DNA from: JAHFTW01 sp038046785
GTDB lineage: Archaea > Thermoplasmatota > E2 > JACPAO01 > JAHFTW01
Assembly (NCBI GenBank): GCA_038046785.1
Contig: JBBSVM010000002.1
Location: forward strand, 150,779-214,778
Direction of reading: 5' to 3'
DNA: 64,000 nucleotides
Part shown: piece by piece, positions 15,717-24,921 of the stretch
How positions within the stretch are numbered: the stretch's first letter is position 1
Layout: each line of letters opens with the position of its first letter
Program-made: the position numbers and the translations under genes
Notes under the pieces: model-generated
What the model was told of the DNA's origin: nothing
What the model saw: the letters and a program-made list of their open reading frames with translations, nothing else
The model's database searches: none

Positions 15717-16766
15717 TTAGGCGTCCCTGATGCCGTCCTCTGTCACATTCACAATCGCCTCGCCCTCGGGAAGGTGTGGCGAGTCCACGAGGCGGCAGAT
15801 GCGCTTTCCGCCCTTCGACTTGCGGAGGTAGATGCGGAAGGTGCTGGTGTGGCCGACGATGTGGCCACCGATGGGGCGGGTCGGGTCGCCAAAGAAGGCG
15901 TCCGGCTTGGCGCTGACCTGGTTGGTGACGACGCAGGCGGCATTGTTGATGCCGGCGAGGCGCTGCAGGTCGTGCATGTGGCGGTTGAGCTTGCCCTGCC
16001 GGTCGGCGAGCATGCCGCGGCCGATGAACTCGGCGCGGAAGTGTGCGGTGAGGGAGTCCACAACGATGAGTTTGACTGGGAACTGGCGGCAGATCTCCTG
16101 CGCCCGTTCGGCGAGGAGCATCTGGTGGTTGGAGTTGAATGCGCGCGCGACGTGGATCTTCTTCAGCGCCTCGTCGGGGTCCATGCCCATCGCCTTGGCC
16201 ATCTGGGTGATGCGCTCGGGGCGGAAGGTGTTCTCGGTGTCGATGTAGAGGGCGTGGCCGTCGAGGCCGCCTTCGGCCTCCTTGCGTTGGACGTTGACGG
16301 CGAGCTGCATGGCGAACTGCGTCTTGCAGGAGCCGAACTCGCCGTAGAACTCGGTGATGGACTGCGTCTCGATGCCGCCTCCCATCAGTTCGTCGAACGC
16401 CTTGCTGCCGGTGCCGATCTTGTTGACGGTCTTGCGCCGCTCGGCCACCTCGAGGCCGGTTTCGAAGCCGCCGACATCGGCGAGCTTGCGGGCGGCGTTG
16501 ATGATTTTCTGGGCGATGCCTTCGCCGATGTCGCACTTTTCAGCGATGTCGCCGGGCGAGGCGACGGCGATGGCCATAAGATCCTCGTAGCCGGACTCCT
16601 TGAGCTTCTCGGCGGTGGCGGGGCCGACGCCGGGAAGGTCCTCCACGGTCATGCGGATGTGGCCCTCCTTCTTCGGGTCCTGTGCGCTCGCTTCCAACTG
16701 GTCATCGAAGGTTGCGTCGTAGTCTTCTTCCATAGCAACCGGGGTTCCGTTCTTCTTGGCCATCAT
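15717..16766 (-). CDS. radA: DNA repair and recombination protein RadA
   Basis: The 349-residue archaeal RecA/Rad51 homologue assembles on ssDNA and catalyses strand exchange. N-terminal helix-hairpin-helix (LPGVGPATAEKLKESGYEDL, residues about 44-63), then the ATPase core: Walker A region GEFGSCKTQ (142-150), Walker B LIVVDSL (233-239) and the GRGMLADRQGKLNRHMHDLQRLA region containing L1. The DNA-binding and polymerisation motifs look complete. Odd: the Walker A glycine before the lysine is cysteine (C147; the codon reads tgc). ATG 16763 is an alternative start. Gene length is normal for the family. Confidence 0.94.
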   Translation of the reverse strand: MMAKKNGTPVAMEEDYDATFDDQLEASAQDPKKEGHIRMTVEDLPGVGPATAEKLKESGYEDLMAIAVASPGDIAEKCDIGEGIAQKIINAARKLADVGGFETGLEVAERRKTVNKIGTGSKAFDELMGGGIETQSITEFYGEFGSCKTQFAMQLAVNVQRKEAEGGLDGHALYIDTENTFRPERITQMAKAMGMDPDEALKKIHVARAFNSNHQMLLAERAQEICRQFPVKLIVVDSLTAHFRAEFIGRGMLADRQGKLNRHMHDLQRLAGINNAACVVTNQVSAKPDAFFGDPTRPIGGHIVGHTSTFRIYLRKSKGGKRICRLVDSPHLPEGEAIVNVTEDGIRDA

Positions 16767-16869
16767 GGCACCAAACCCCAGAAGGCTTGGGCCGTAGTTA
16801 GGGACCGATGGGGGGGTGGATGAAAGTGATGGTCCGGGGGTTCCTCCCTGTTGTCGGCGATGGATTTAC

Positions 16870-16891
16870 GGACAGGCCAACGCCTGTGCGA
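16870..16891 (+). repeat. Copy 2 of the dispersed AGGC-CAAC-GCCT motif
   Basis: Reads ggacaggccaacgcctgtgc plus two more bases and ends 2 bp before ATG 16894. It matches copy 3 (41552-41576, inverted) over 22 bp and copy 1 over about 14 bp. Confidence 0.65.
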
Positions 16892-16893
16892 GC

Positions 16894-17364
16894 ATGGCTG
16901 CCAAGCGCTTCAAGGCCCGCATCGAGCCGCGCGAAGGCTCCGCCTCGTGGCTCTACGTCATCCTGCCGTTCGACGCCGTCGCTTTGTGGGGCAGCAAAGG
17001 GGCGCTCAAGGTCAAGGGCACGATGAACGCCGCCCCGTTCCGGTCCAGCATCTTCCCGAACGGCGATGGAACGCACCACATCATGATGAACAAGGCGCTG
17101 CTGGAGACGGCGAAGGCGGGTCTTGGCGATACCGTAGCGTTCGCGATGGAGCCGGACACCGACGAGCGCGACTATCCGATGCCTGCCGACATGGCGAAGG
17201 CGGTGGGCGCGAACAAGAAAGCGGCGGCAACCTGGGAGGGGTTTCCGCCCTCGGCGCGCAAACTCTACGTGGAGTGGGTCGAGGGGGCGAAGAGGTCGGA
17301 GACGCGCACCGGCCGCATCGCGAAGGCGAAGGAGTTGCTTGCTGAGGGGAAGAGGCTGAAGTAG
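16894..17364 (+). CDS. DUF1905/OmdA (YdeI-like) protein
   Basis: The 156-residue protein has an N-terminal DUF1905 beta domain (SWLYVILPFDAVALWGSKGALKVKG then APFRSSIFP and HHIMMNKALLETA) and a C-terminal OmdA/YdeI helical region (FPPSARKLYVEWVEGAKRSETRTGRIAKAKELL). Members occur in many bacteria and archaea; some are linked to bacteriocin or stress protection, but the biochemical role is unclear. ATG 16894 follows the dispersed motif. It lies 20 bp upstream of the polymerase gene and may be co-transcribed with it. Confidence 0.82.
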   Translation: MAAKRFKARIEPREGSASWLYVILPFDAVALWGSKGALKVKGTMNAAPFRSSIFPNGDGTHHIMMNKALLETAKAGLGDTVAFAMEPDTDERDYPMPADMAKAVGANKKAAATWEGFPPSARKLYVEWVEGAKRSETRTGRIAKAKELLAEGKRLK

Positions 17365-17384
17365 CCTCCCGCAGTCGCCCTTGC

Positions 17385-20381
17385 GTGACCCTGCTGAACC
17401 TGTCGAACAGCCACCTGTTCTGGCAGGGCAAGCCGCCGGAGCCCATCGAGAAGCATCACCGCCCGTTCTTCTTGGCGTTCCCGCAGGACCCCTCGGAGCC
17501 GATTGAACGGGCGCACAAGCGGCTCGTCGCCCTCGTCGCCGCTGCGGCGGGCAAATCCACGGAGGAAGACTCCCTCGCCAAAGTGTTCGAGGTGCAGGCG
17601 CCGATTCGCTACAAGTCGTTCTGGAACCACGGGCAGTCGCGCGACGTCATCCCGGTCGTGGCGCGGCGCTCATTCTGGGTGCCCGACATCTCGGACAAAC
17701 TGTTCTTCGAGCACGGATTCTACACGTGTGAGCACGACATTCCCTACACGGAGCGCGCCAACGCCGACCTCGTCGCCGACAAGGGGTGGTGGCTGCTCGA
17801 CACGAAGGGTCATCCCAACAAGCTCAACGTGATGACGTACGACATCGAGACGACGCAGTACGGCAAACCGGGAGCGCCCAAGGCGGGCACCATCCCCATC
17901 GACATCATCGGCTACTCGCACTTCGACGTCGAGTACGAGGCGCAGAAGGACCTCGACACGGAGCAGTTCGATTTCCGCTTCCGACACATTCCCAACGATT
18001 GGGCCGAGCGCGAGGTCATCCAGTTGGTCTCGCACAATCTCGACGAGGAACTGGACAATCTCGCCCGCTTCACGCAGCACGCGGTGCGGCAGGACATCAT
18101 CGCCGGCCACAACATCCTCGGCTTCGACAACAAACAGGTGCACGACCGCATCGTCGAACTGCTGCAGAAGGACCAGCGCAAGCAGTCCATCAGCCCCAAC
18201 ATGAAGCGCTGGTTCGAAGAGTTCACCGGCGTCTACTCGCGCCCCGACTCCAGTTTCCACTTCGGCACGAAGGCGGAGATCGCCATCTGGCACCCGGTGA
18301 GCCTGGACACCTTCATGGCGGCGCGCAAGTTCTACTTCTACAACGACGACTTCACGCTCAAGGGACTCGCCCCGTGGCTCGGCATCAACGTCCCCGATCG
18401 TGTCTACCTCGAGCCGCACGAGATGGACTTGGGCCCCAAGACGCTGCTCTACAACAAGCACGACATCCAGGAGCAACTCGGCCTCACGCAGCAGCTCATC
18501 GCGCAAGCCCTTCCGCTCTGCTTCACCGTCAATTTGCCACTCGATGAGTTGCTGACCAGTGGCACCACAAAAATGTGGGACCAGATGGCGTTCATTCGCG
18601 CCCGCCGGCAACGCAAGATGATGCCGGCGACCTGCCGCGCCCAGGGGGTTGCGCGCAGCATCCACCGCTTCCTCCCGAACAATCCCTACCCGACGCGGGA
18701 GCAAGTGGCCGCCAGCATCAAGGGGTTGCCACCGGAAGAGCGCGCGACGGCGGGCAACAAGGAGTTCGTGCGCGTCGCCAAGCAGGGGCCGGAGATGCCG
18801 TTCTGGTGCGAGCATCCCGGCGTCATCGTCAAGGCGGAGGGCCAAGTGTACGGCGACTCCGAAGATGCCAACGGCTACGCCATCCCGGGCGGTATGACGC
18901 TCAAGCCGGACTCCGACCTCAAGTCGCACCTCATCCCGTGGTTCCACGTCGTCGCCGCCGACGTCGGTGCGATGTACCCCACCATCCTCAAGGCGCGCAA
19001 CCTCACCGCCGACACCGTCCAGCCCGCCCGGAAAGGCGAGAAGGTGGACGACTGGATCTGGCTCTTCGAGCTGGACCCTGCCTTCGCCGCGTCGGGCAAA
19101 TACGAGGTCAAGAAGGCTGAGAAAGAGGACCCCTTCACGAAAGGCAAGGGTTGGCTCATCGGCGTCAAGCACAACCCCGAACCCGGCATGGTGAACCTCG
19201 CCATGACAGGCGTCCTCAGCACCATCCAGAAGGTCAAGTCGGCGCGTGCGAAGGCGAAGAAGGAGAACAGGCCCAAGGACGAAATTCGCGTCCACGACAT
19301 GACCTATCAGTCGCTCAAGGCGGCCCGCAACGCCGGCACACACGGCATCCTCGTTGCCGTGAACGTGAGTTGCCGCCAGTTCAACGTCTGGGGCGGTGCC
19401 AACATCACCACCATCGGCCAGCGCATTTTGCACGACGCCCTCACCGATTTCGAGGGGCAGGGCATCCGCGTCGTCTACGGTGACACCGACGGCATCTACC
19501 TTGCTTGCTCAAAATCGGCGGGCAACCTGCCGCACTTCGCCGCCGCCCTTGGCGCCGACGTCGAGCCGGAGCAAGACAAGTGGATCACGATGCCCGACAA
19601 GGCACTGAGCGCAGTGTCGGCGGCCAACACGAAGTTCCGCAAACAGTTGGACTACGAAGGATTCGAGTTGGAAGCGGAGACGCACGACGCCATGGTGTTC
19701 GTTGTGCACAAGAACTACCTCATCTTCGACGCCGCCCCCGGGGGCGACGACATCGTCCTGGAAACGAAGGGCAACAATTTCAAAGGCAGCGACAAGGCAC
19801 CGCTCGCACAGGAACTTCTTCGTCTCATCATGAAGAAGGCGCTCGCGGAAACGGCGAAGTGGGACGTCGAGGAGAAAGCGCGCGAGGCGCTCAAAATGGC
19901 CATCAAGAAGGCGACCAAGGAGGTCATGCTGACGGTGCAGGTCGCCAAGACCGCGCGCGAACAGCTTACCCTCAAGCAGTCGGTCTCGAGCGTCAAATCC
20001 TATGAGCCCAATCCGGACGGAACTCTGCGCAGCCAAGCGGTTCGCACCGCTGCCCTCGAAGACCTCACTGGGGAGACCATCACGGCGACGCGCAAGTTCA
20101 AATTCATCGTCTGCCGCGAGCCGCTGCCGCTCTACAAGGAGAAGGAGCGGCAGGAGCGCAAGCGGGCGGAGTTGGCGCGCGCCGGCCACAACCTGGTCGT
20201 CAAGGAGCCGAAGAACCGCGGCCTCAAGCCGATTGAGTACATGTGGCCCATCGAGCAGGTCAAGGACGGCATGATCGATTGGGCCTGGTACAAATCCATG
20301 GTCGAGGATTACGTCAAGGGCGCATTCGGCTTCGATTCCCTGGATCTGGCACAGCAGAAGGACCTCAGCAGTTGGTTCTAA
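17385..20381 (+). CDS. polB: B-family DNA polymerase with 3'-5' exonuclease
   Basis: A 998-residue polymerase with proofreading. Exo I YDIETT (D153, E155), Exo II AGHNILGFDN and Exo III YNKHD are intact. Palm motif A is DVGAMYPTI (D526) and motif C YGDTDG (698-703, D700 and D702). Motif B is divergent: KAARNAGTHG (645-654) has one residue more than the usual K-x3-N-S-x-Y-G and His in place of Tyr. No intein is present. The sequence is longer than typical archaeal PolB (about 780-900) and diverges throughout, so it could be the main replicase of this lineage or a specialised paralogue. Start codon is GTG. Confidence 0.9.
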   Translation: MTLLNLSNSHLFWQGKPPEPIEKHHRPFFLAFPQDPSEPIERAHKRLVALVAAAAGKSTEEDSLAKVFEVQAPIRYKSFWNHGQSRDVIPVVARRSFWVPDISDKLFFEHGFYTCEHDIPYTERANADLVADKGWWLLDTKGHPNKLNVMTYDIETTQYGKPGAPKAGTIPIDIIGYSHFDVEYEAQKDLDTEQFDFRFRHIPNDWAEREVIQLVSHNLDEELDNLARFTQHAVRQDIIAGHNILGFDNKQVHDRIVELLQKDQRKQSISPNMKRWFEEFTGVYSRPDSSFHFGTKAEIAIWHPVSLDTFMAARKFYFYNDDFTLKGLAPWLGINVPDRVYLEPHEMDLGPKTLLYNKHDIQEQLGLTQQLIAQALPLCFTVNLPLDELLTSGTTKMWDQMAFIRARRQRKMMPATCRAQGVARSIHRFLPNNPYPTREQVAASIKGLPPEERATAGNKEFVRVAKQGPEMPFWCEHPGVIVKAEGQVYGDSEDANGYAIPGGMTLKPDSDLKSHLIPWFHVVAADVGAMYPTILKARNLTADTVQPARKGEKVDDWIWLFELDPAFAASGKYEVKKAEKEDPFTKGKGWLIGVKHNPEPGMVNLAMTGVLSTIQKVKSARAKAKKENRPKDEIRVHDMTYQSLKAARNAGTHGILVAVNVSCRQFNVWGGANITTIGQRILHDALTDFEGQGIRVVYGDTDGIYLACSKSAGNLPHFAAALGADVEPEQDKWITMPDKALSAVSAANTKFRKQLDYEGFELEAETHDAMVFVVHKNYLIFDAAPGGDDIVLETKGNNFKGSDKAPLAQELLRLIMKKALAETAKWDVEEKAREALKMAIKKATKEVMLTVQVAKTAREQLTLKQSVSSVKSYEPNPDGTLRSQAVRTAALEDLTGETITATRKFKFIVCREPLPLYKEKERQERKRAELARAGHNLVVKEPKNRGLKPIEYMWPIEQVKDGMIDWAWYKSMVEDYVKGAFGFDSLDLAQQKDLSSWF

Positions 20382-20405
20382 GCGCGCGCCGGCCTTCTTC
20401 GGGAC

Positions 20406-20579
20406 ATGCGCTGGCCCACCATCGTCCTCCTCGCCCTGTCGCCGCTCTCGTTCATCCTCGGCTTCGTCATCAACGCCGACAAAGCGTTCCAGATCAGCAC
20501 CGGCATCATCGGCAGCTTCGTCTTCCTCACAGGCGCCCTCGTGCTGCTCGGCATGGAGCAGCTCGCCAACGAGGCGTGA
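20406..20579 (+). CDS. Small two-TM membrane protein (57 aa)
   Basis: A short frame between polB and the EVE gene encodes MRWPTIVLLALSPLSFILG, then about 10 polar residues, then a second hydrophobic segment (IIGSFVFLTGALVLLG) and EQLANEA. The two hydrophobic spans, GC-rich third codon positions and fit in the gap support a real hairpin membrane protein. No family recognised. Confidence 0.5.
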   Translation: MRWPTIVLLALSPLSFILGFVINADKAFQISTGIIGSFVFLTGALVLLGMEQLANEA

Positions 20580-20626
20580 GCTGCACCATCGGCAAGGTTT
20601 GAACGGGCCGCCCGACTCGTCGCGGC

Positions 20627-21088
20627 GTGCCGAACCATTGGCTCATGAAGTCGGAGCCTGAATCCTATTCCATCGCGGATTTGAAGAAGGAAAAACGCAC
20701 CGGCTGGAGCGGCGTGCGCAACTACCAAGCGCGCAACTTCATGCAGAGCATGGCGGTGGGCGACCTGGTCATTTTCTACCACAGCAACGCCGCCCCGCCG
20801 GGGGCCGCCGGCGTCGCCAAGGTCGTGAAGACGGCCTATCCCGACCCGACCGCGTTCGACGCGAAGGACCACCATTTCGACCCCAAGTCGAACCCGGAGA
20901 AGCCGACCTGGCACCAGGTCGATGTCGCGCACGTGGCGACGTTCAAGGAGTTCGTTCCGCTGGACGCCCTCAAGGAGGACAAGAAGCTCAGCGGGCTCCT
21001 GCTGACCTCCGGCAAGGCGATGCAGCTCTCCGTGCAGCCACTCTCGAAGCCGCACTTCGACCGCATCGTTGCCCTCGGCAAGTCCTGA
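20627..21088 (+). CDS. EVE-domain protein
   Basis: The 153-residue product begins MPNHWLMKSEPESYSIADLKKE and contains TGWSGVRNYQARNFMQSM and GDLVIFYHSNA, the hallmarks of the EVE (PUA-like) domain family, also known from thymocyte nuclear protein 1. EVE domains bind modified bases such as methylated cytosine in nucleic acids. The protein is single-domain and full length. GTG start. It may read modified DNA or RNA, but its role here is unknown. Confidence 0.9.
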   Translation: MPNHWLMKSEPESYSIADLKKEKRTGWSGVRNYQARNFMQSMAVGDLVIFYHSNAAPPGAAGVAKVVKTAYPDPTAFDAKDHHFDPKSNPEKPTWHQVDVAHVATFKEFVPLDALKEDKKLSGLLLTSGKAMQLSVQPLSKPHFDRIVALGKS

Positions 21089-21120
21089 ACCCGCTGCCCC
21101 CTGTTGGCCGGCCCCGGCGC

Positions 21121-21127
21121 TTATACG
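21121..21127 (+). promoter_or_regulatory. TATA box for the UbiB/AarF kinase gene
   Basis: ttatacg is centred about 26 bp before GTG 21149, giving a leaderless start there. It argues against starts further upstream because those would precede the TATA. Confidence 0.55.
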
Positions 21128-21148
21128 CCGGAACCAGGTCGCGTGGTC

Positions 21149-22795
21149 GTGGCCCGCACGGTCCTCGCTGACGCTTCGCGCCTGACGCGCTTCAACGAGA
21201 TTGTCGCCATCCTGCTGCGCCACAACGCCTGGCGGCTGCTGCGCGGCATGCTGCGCGCCCCGTCGGAGAAGGACGAGGAGGCGGCGTCCCGGCCCGAAAG
21301 GGTGCGCAAACTCCTCGAAGCGCTTGGCCCCACTTTCATCAAACTCGGCCAGCTGCTTGCGACGCGTCCCGACCTGGTGCCGAAGGCCTACGTCGAAGAG
21401 TTCAGCAAGCTCTACGACCAGACGCCGCCGAGCCCGCCCGAAGAAGTGCAGCGCGTCCTGCGCGAGGAGCTGTGCCGCGACCCTTCCACGGTCTTCGCCA
21501 CGTTCGAGACCACGCCCATTGCAAGCGCCAGCATCGGCCAAGTGCACAAGGCGACCCTCATGGATGGCACCCCGGTCGCCGTTAAGGTCCAGCACGTCGG
21601 CACCGAGGAGCGCATGGTGCTGGATTTCCAGATTCTCAAGGGGCTCGTCACCTTCATCGAGAAGACGTTCAGCGGGTCGCGTGTTTGGCAGCCGATGGAC
21701 CACCTCGAGGAGTTGCGCCTCATGTTGGAGCGCGAGCTGGACTACCGCTATGAGATGCGCACGACGCAGCAAGTGGCGGCCAACTTCGCCAGCGACCCGA
21801 CCGTGCACATCCCGGCCGTCTACCCGATGGCGTGCGGCAAGCGCCTGCTCGTCATGGAGTTCATCGAGGGCACCAAGCTGAGCCGACTCGACGGTCCCGA
21901 AGTGGCCGCCATCGACCGGCCTGCCGTGGCGCGCAACCTCACGACGGCGATGGCGAAGCAGATTTTCGTGCACCGCCTCTTCCACGCCGACCCGTCGCCC
22001 GGCAACCTCATGGTGCAAGGCACGAGCACCGTCGTCTTCCTCGACTTCGGCGCCGTCGGCCTCGTTACGGAGCGGCGGGCCAAGACCATTCTCACCCTCA
22101 TCTCTTCGATTGGCAAGGGCGATTCCGAAGCGGCGGGGGAAGCCATCCTCGACCTCTGCGACCAGCGCGCCGAACTGGACCTCAAGCGGTTCCAGGGCGA
22201 TGTCGAGCGCATGGTGGATTACTTCGAACGCGAGTCCGTGAGCGTCGCGGACCCGGTGCTGATGGACCTCATCATCGGCATCGCGCGCAGCCACAAAATG
22301 CTCCTGCCGCCCGACTTCGCCCTCATCACCCGCGCCCTCTTCCAGTTCGAGGGGTTCTGCCGGCAGCTCGACCCCGACTTCGACCTCACCGCCGTCCTTG
22401 CTCCCTTCGTGCAGCAGTTGGTCTGGCGCAACCTCGCCGACCCGCGCGCCCAGAAGGAGCTCATCGAAGAGACGCTGGGCGAGCTGCTGAAGTTCGGCCG
22501 CACCGTTCCGCACACCCTCAACACGGTGCTGCGCAAGATCGAGCGCAACGAGCTGACCACCCGCGTCGACCTCGTCGGCCTCGAGGGCATCAAGTCGGCG
22601 CAGGGGCGCGGCGTCCTGAAGATGGCGTTCACCGTGATGATGGCCTCGCTGCTCATCGGCCTCGGCATCATTTACGGCGCCAACGTCCCCTCCGCCCGCG
22701 TCGGGCAGTTCCTGTTCGGCGCCGGCGCCGTCATGGCCATCTGGACTCTGGTCATGGTGCTCTGGTCGGAGAGCTTCAAGGGACGCCGGGAGTAG
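21149..22795 (+). CDS. UbiB/AarF/ABC1-family atypical kinase
   Basis: The 548-residue protein from GTG 21149 is a membrane-associated atypical kinase or ATPase of the UbiB family, linked to isoprenoid quinone metabolism elsewhere. Motifs: KxGQ LGPTFIKLGQLLATRPD; Ala-rich loop ASASIGQVHKA; the lysine in VAVKVQH; ERELDYRYEM; the catalytic HADPSPGNLMV (where the family usually has HADPHPGN) and metal-binding FLDFGAVG. The C-terminus carries two TM segments (VMMASLLIGLGIIYGA and FLFGAGAVMAIWTLVMVLW). Aerobic quinone use fits the nearby oxidase genes, although no linkage is shown. Confidence 0.88.
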   Translation: MARTVLADASRLTRFNEIVAILLRHNAWRLLRGMLRAPSEKDEEAASRPERVRKLLEALGPTFIKLGQLLATRPDLVPKAYVEEFSKLYDQTPPSPPEEVQRVLREELCRDPSTVFATFETTPIASASIGQVHKATLMDGTPVAVKVQHVGTEERMVLDFQILKGLVTFIEKTFSGSRVWQPMDHLEELRLMLERELDYRYEMRTTQQVAANFASDPTVHIPAVYPMACGKRLLVMEFIEGTKLSRLDGPEVAAIDRPAVARNLTTAMAKQIFVHRLFHADPSPGNLMVQGTSTVVFLDFGAVGLVTERRAKTILTLISSIGKGDSEAAGEAILDLCDQRAELDLKRFQGDVERMVDYFERESVSVADPVLMDLIIGIARSHKMLLPPDFALITRALFQFEGFCRQLDPDFDLTAVLAPFVQQLVWRNLADPRAQKELIEETLGELLKFGRTVPHTLNTVLRKIERNELTTRVDLVGLEGIKSAQGRGVLKMAFTVMMASLLIGLGIIYGANVPSARVGQFLFGAGAVMAIWTLVMVLWSESFKGRRE

Positions 22796-22849
22796 CCGCA
22801 CGGGTTCGCCCGCCGACAGCCTTTCATCCTTCGAGGAAGGTCGCTCCAC

Positions 22850-23536
22850 ATGGGCAAGACACTCCCCATCCTGGGCATCGCGGCCGCCGTGCTTGCCGCC
22901 GCGTTCGCCTGCGCTGTGACCGGGGATGCCGTCCCGCTTCTGGCCATGCTGTTCCTGGTCGGGGTGGCCATCGCTCTCTTCGTTCAGGCGCGGGCGCTGC
23001 CGGTCCTCCTTGGGGTGGGGCTTCTGCTTGCTGCCGCCTCAGCCATCCTCTACTATGCACCCTTTATCGGCGAGGGCGGCAAAGTCTACCTCGCGGGCAT
23101 GCCCGATTTCTTCCAGGGGCCCTACCAGGCGGCGCTCTGCGTCCTCGCCTGGGTCGCCATCCTGGTCGCGCGCCAGGAAGAGGTCGAGCCGACCTGGATG
23201 TTGGCCATCGGCCCGATCTTCGCCGGCATCGCCATCCTCGCCATGCTGTTCATCCCGAGCTCTCAGTTTGGCAACTTCGGCAACTCGGTCAACATCATCG
23301 CGGGCGTCCTTTGCCTCACCCTCATCGTCCCCATGGCGTTCCTGCTGCGCGGCCCTCGTGAAGAGCCCGAGCCGGCCCCGTCCCCCTTCCAGCCCGTGCG
23401 CCCGGTCCCTCCCGGCCTCAGGCCCGCCCCGCCTGTGAAGGCGGCCCCCACTTTCGCCGCGCCGCTCAAGAAAGCTCCAGCCCCCGCCCCGCCACCCCCG
23501 GGCCAGACGACGGCAAACCGGTCGCCGCCGAAGTAA
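22850..23536 (+). CDS. Polytopic membrane protein with Pro-rich C-terminal tail
   Basis: The 228-residue protein has about six hydrophobic segments in residues 5-165. A 60-residue cytosolic tail follows that is rich in Pro, Ala and Lys (VRPVPPGLRPAPPVK, KKAPAPAPPPPG). It starts 54 bp after the UbiB gene and ends 26 bp before aspS. No family recognised; possibly a membrane anchor or small transporter-like protein. Confidence 0.6.
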   Translation: MGKTLPILGIAAAVLAAAFACAVTGDAVPLLAMLFLVGVAIALFVQARALPVLLGVGLLLAAASAILYYAPFIGEGGKVYLAGMPDFFQGPYQAALCVLAWVAILVARQEEVEPTWMLAIGPIFAGIAILAMLFIPSSQFGNFGNSVNIIAGVLCLTLIVPMAFLLRGPREEPEPAPSPFQPVRPVPPGLRPAPPVKAAPTFAAPLKKAPAPAPPPPGQTTANRSPPK

Positions 23537-23562
23537 TGTAGAGGGCCTTCGTCGCGCGGGCG

Positions 23563-24921
23563 ATGAGCCTTCGCACCCTCGGCTGCGGTGAGGTCAAACC
23601 GGTCCACTACGGCACGACGCAAACGTTCGCTGGCTGGGTCCACGCCGTGCGCTCCAAAGGCACCATCGCGTTCCTGGTGTTGCGCGACCGCACCGGCCAG
23701 GTGCAGTTTGTCATCAAGAAGGAGGCGACCCCCGCCCTCTTTGACCAGCTCACCGCCCTGAGCCCGGAATCGGTCGTCTCCGTCACCGGTCTGGTGGCCG
23801 CGACCGAGAAGGCGAAGGCCGGTTTCGAGGTCGTTCCGACGGCGGCGAAGACGCTCAACGTCGCGGCGACCCCGTTGCCGTTCGCGCTCTGGGACGACAA
23901 GATTGAGACCGGCATCGACACCCGTCTCGACAACCGATTCCTGGACCTGCGCGGGCCGCGTTCCGCGGCGATTTTCCGCATCCGCCACAAGGTCGTCGAG
24001 TCGGGCTCCGCCTGGCTGCGCGCCAACGGTTTCCAGGAAATCCACACCAGCAACATCCTCGGCGCCTCGAGTGAGGGCGGCACGGACACCTACAAGTTCG
24101 ACTACTTCGGCCGCAAGGCGTTCCTGGCCCAATCGCCGCAGCTCTACAAGCAGATGATGATGGCGGCCGGCATGGACCGCGTCTTCGAGGTGGGCTGGTA
24201 TTTCCGCGCCGAGAAGCACAACACGGTGCGCCACCTCAACGAGTCGACCGCGTTCGACATCGAGCTCAGTTTCATCGAATCGGAGGAAGATGTTCTCAAA
24301 GCCATCGAGGGACTGCTCACCGCCATCTGGGCCGCCGTCGCGCGTGAGTGCGCGGCCGAAGTCGCCATCCTCAAGGCGGATGTTCCTGTGCCGACGAAAG
24401 CGTTCCGCCGCATCCCGTACGAGGAGGCGCTCACCGTCATCAACCACGAGCTCGACACCGCCGCCGACCTGCCGGCCGAACTCAAGATGCCGCATCTCAA
24501 GTTCGGCGACGACATCGGCTCCGCCGCCGAGAAGGTGCTCTGGCGCGCCATGAAGCGCGAAGGCCATGACTTCTACTTCATCACGAAGTGGCCGCTTGCC
24601 CCGAAGCCGTTCTACGTCATGCCGGAGGACGGCACGATGAACTCGCGTCTCTGCCGCGGCTTCGACTTGGACTACCGCGGCGTCGAGCTCATCTCGGGCG
24701 GCCAGCGCATCCACGACCCGGTTCTCCTGGAAGCTGGCATCAAGCGCTGGGGTCTCGACCCGAAGGATTTCAAGGACTACCTCGACGCGTTCCGCTACGG
24801 CATGCCCCCGCACGGCGGTTGCGGCATTGGGATTGAGCGGATTCTCATGATGATGCTCGGGTTGCCGAACATCCGCGAAGCCATCCTCTTCCCGCGCGAT
24901 GTGACGCGCTTGACGCCGTAG
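23563..24921 (+). CDS. aspS: Aspartyl-tRNA synthetase (archaeal class IIb)
   Basis: The 452-residue enzyme charges tRNA-Asp. The N-terminal OB-fold reads TFAGWVHAVRSKGTIAFLVLRDRTGQVQF. The catalytic core has motif 2 with FRAEKHNTVRHLNE and motif 3 HGGCGIGIERILMMMLGL. GGQRIHDP matches the archaeal/eukaryotic AspRS subgroup rather than bacterial AspRS, which has an additional insertion. Whether it also charges tRNA-Asn cannot be seen from this. It ends exactly where the convergent ion-channel gene ends (24921/24922). Confidence 0.92.
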   Translation: MSLRTLGCGEVKPVHYGTTQTFAGWVHAVRSKGTIAFLVLRDRTGQVQFVIKKEATPALFDQLTALSPESVVSVTGLVAATEKAKAGFEVVPTAAKTLNVAATPLPFALWDDKIETGIDTRLDNRFLDLRGPRSAAIFRIRHKVVESGSAWLRANGFQEIHTSNILGASSEGGTDTYKFDYFGRKAFLAQSPQLYKQMMMAAGMDRVFEVGWYFRAEKHNTVRHLNESTAFDIELSFIESEEDVLKAIEGLLTAIWAAVARECAAEVAILKADVPVPTKAFRRIPYEEALTVINHELDTAADLPAELKMPHLKFGDDIGSAAEKVLWRAMKREGHDFYFITKWPLAPKPFYVMPEDGTMNSRLCRGFDLDYRGVELISGGQRIHDPVLLEAGIKRWGLDPKDFKDYLDAFRYGMPPHGGCGIGIERILMMMLGLPNIREAILFPRDVTRLTP

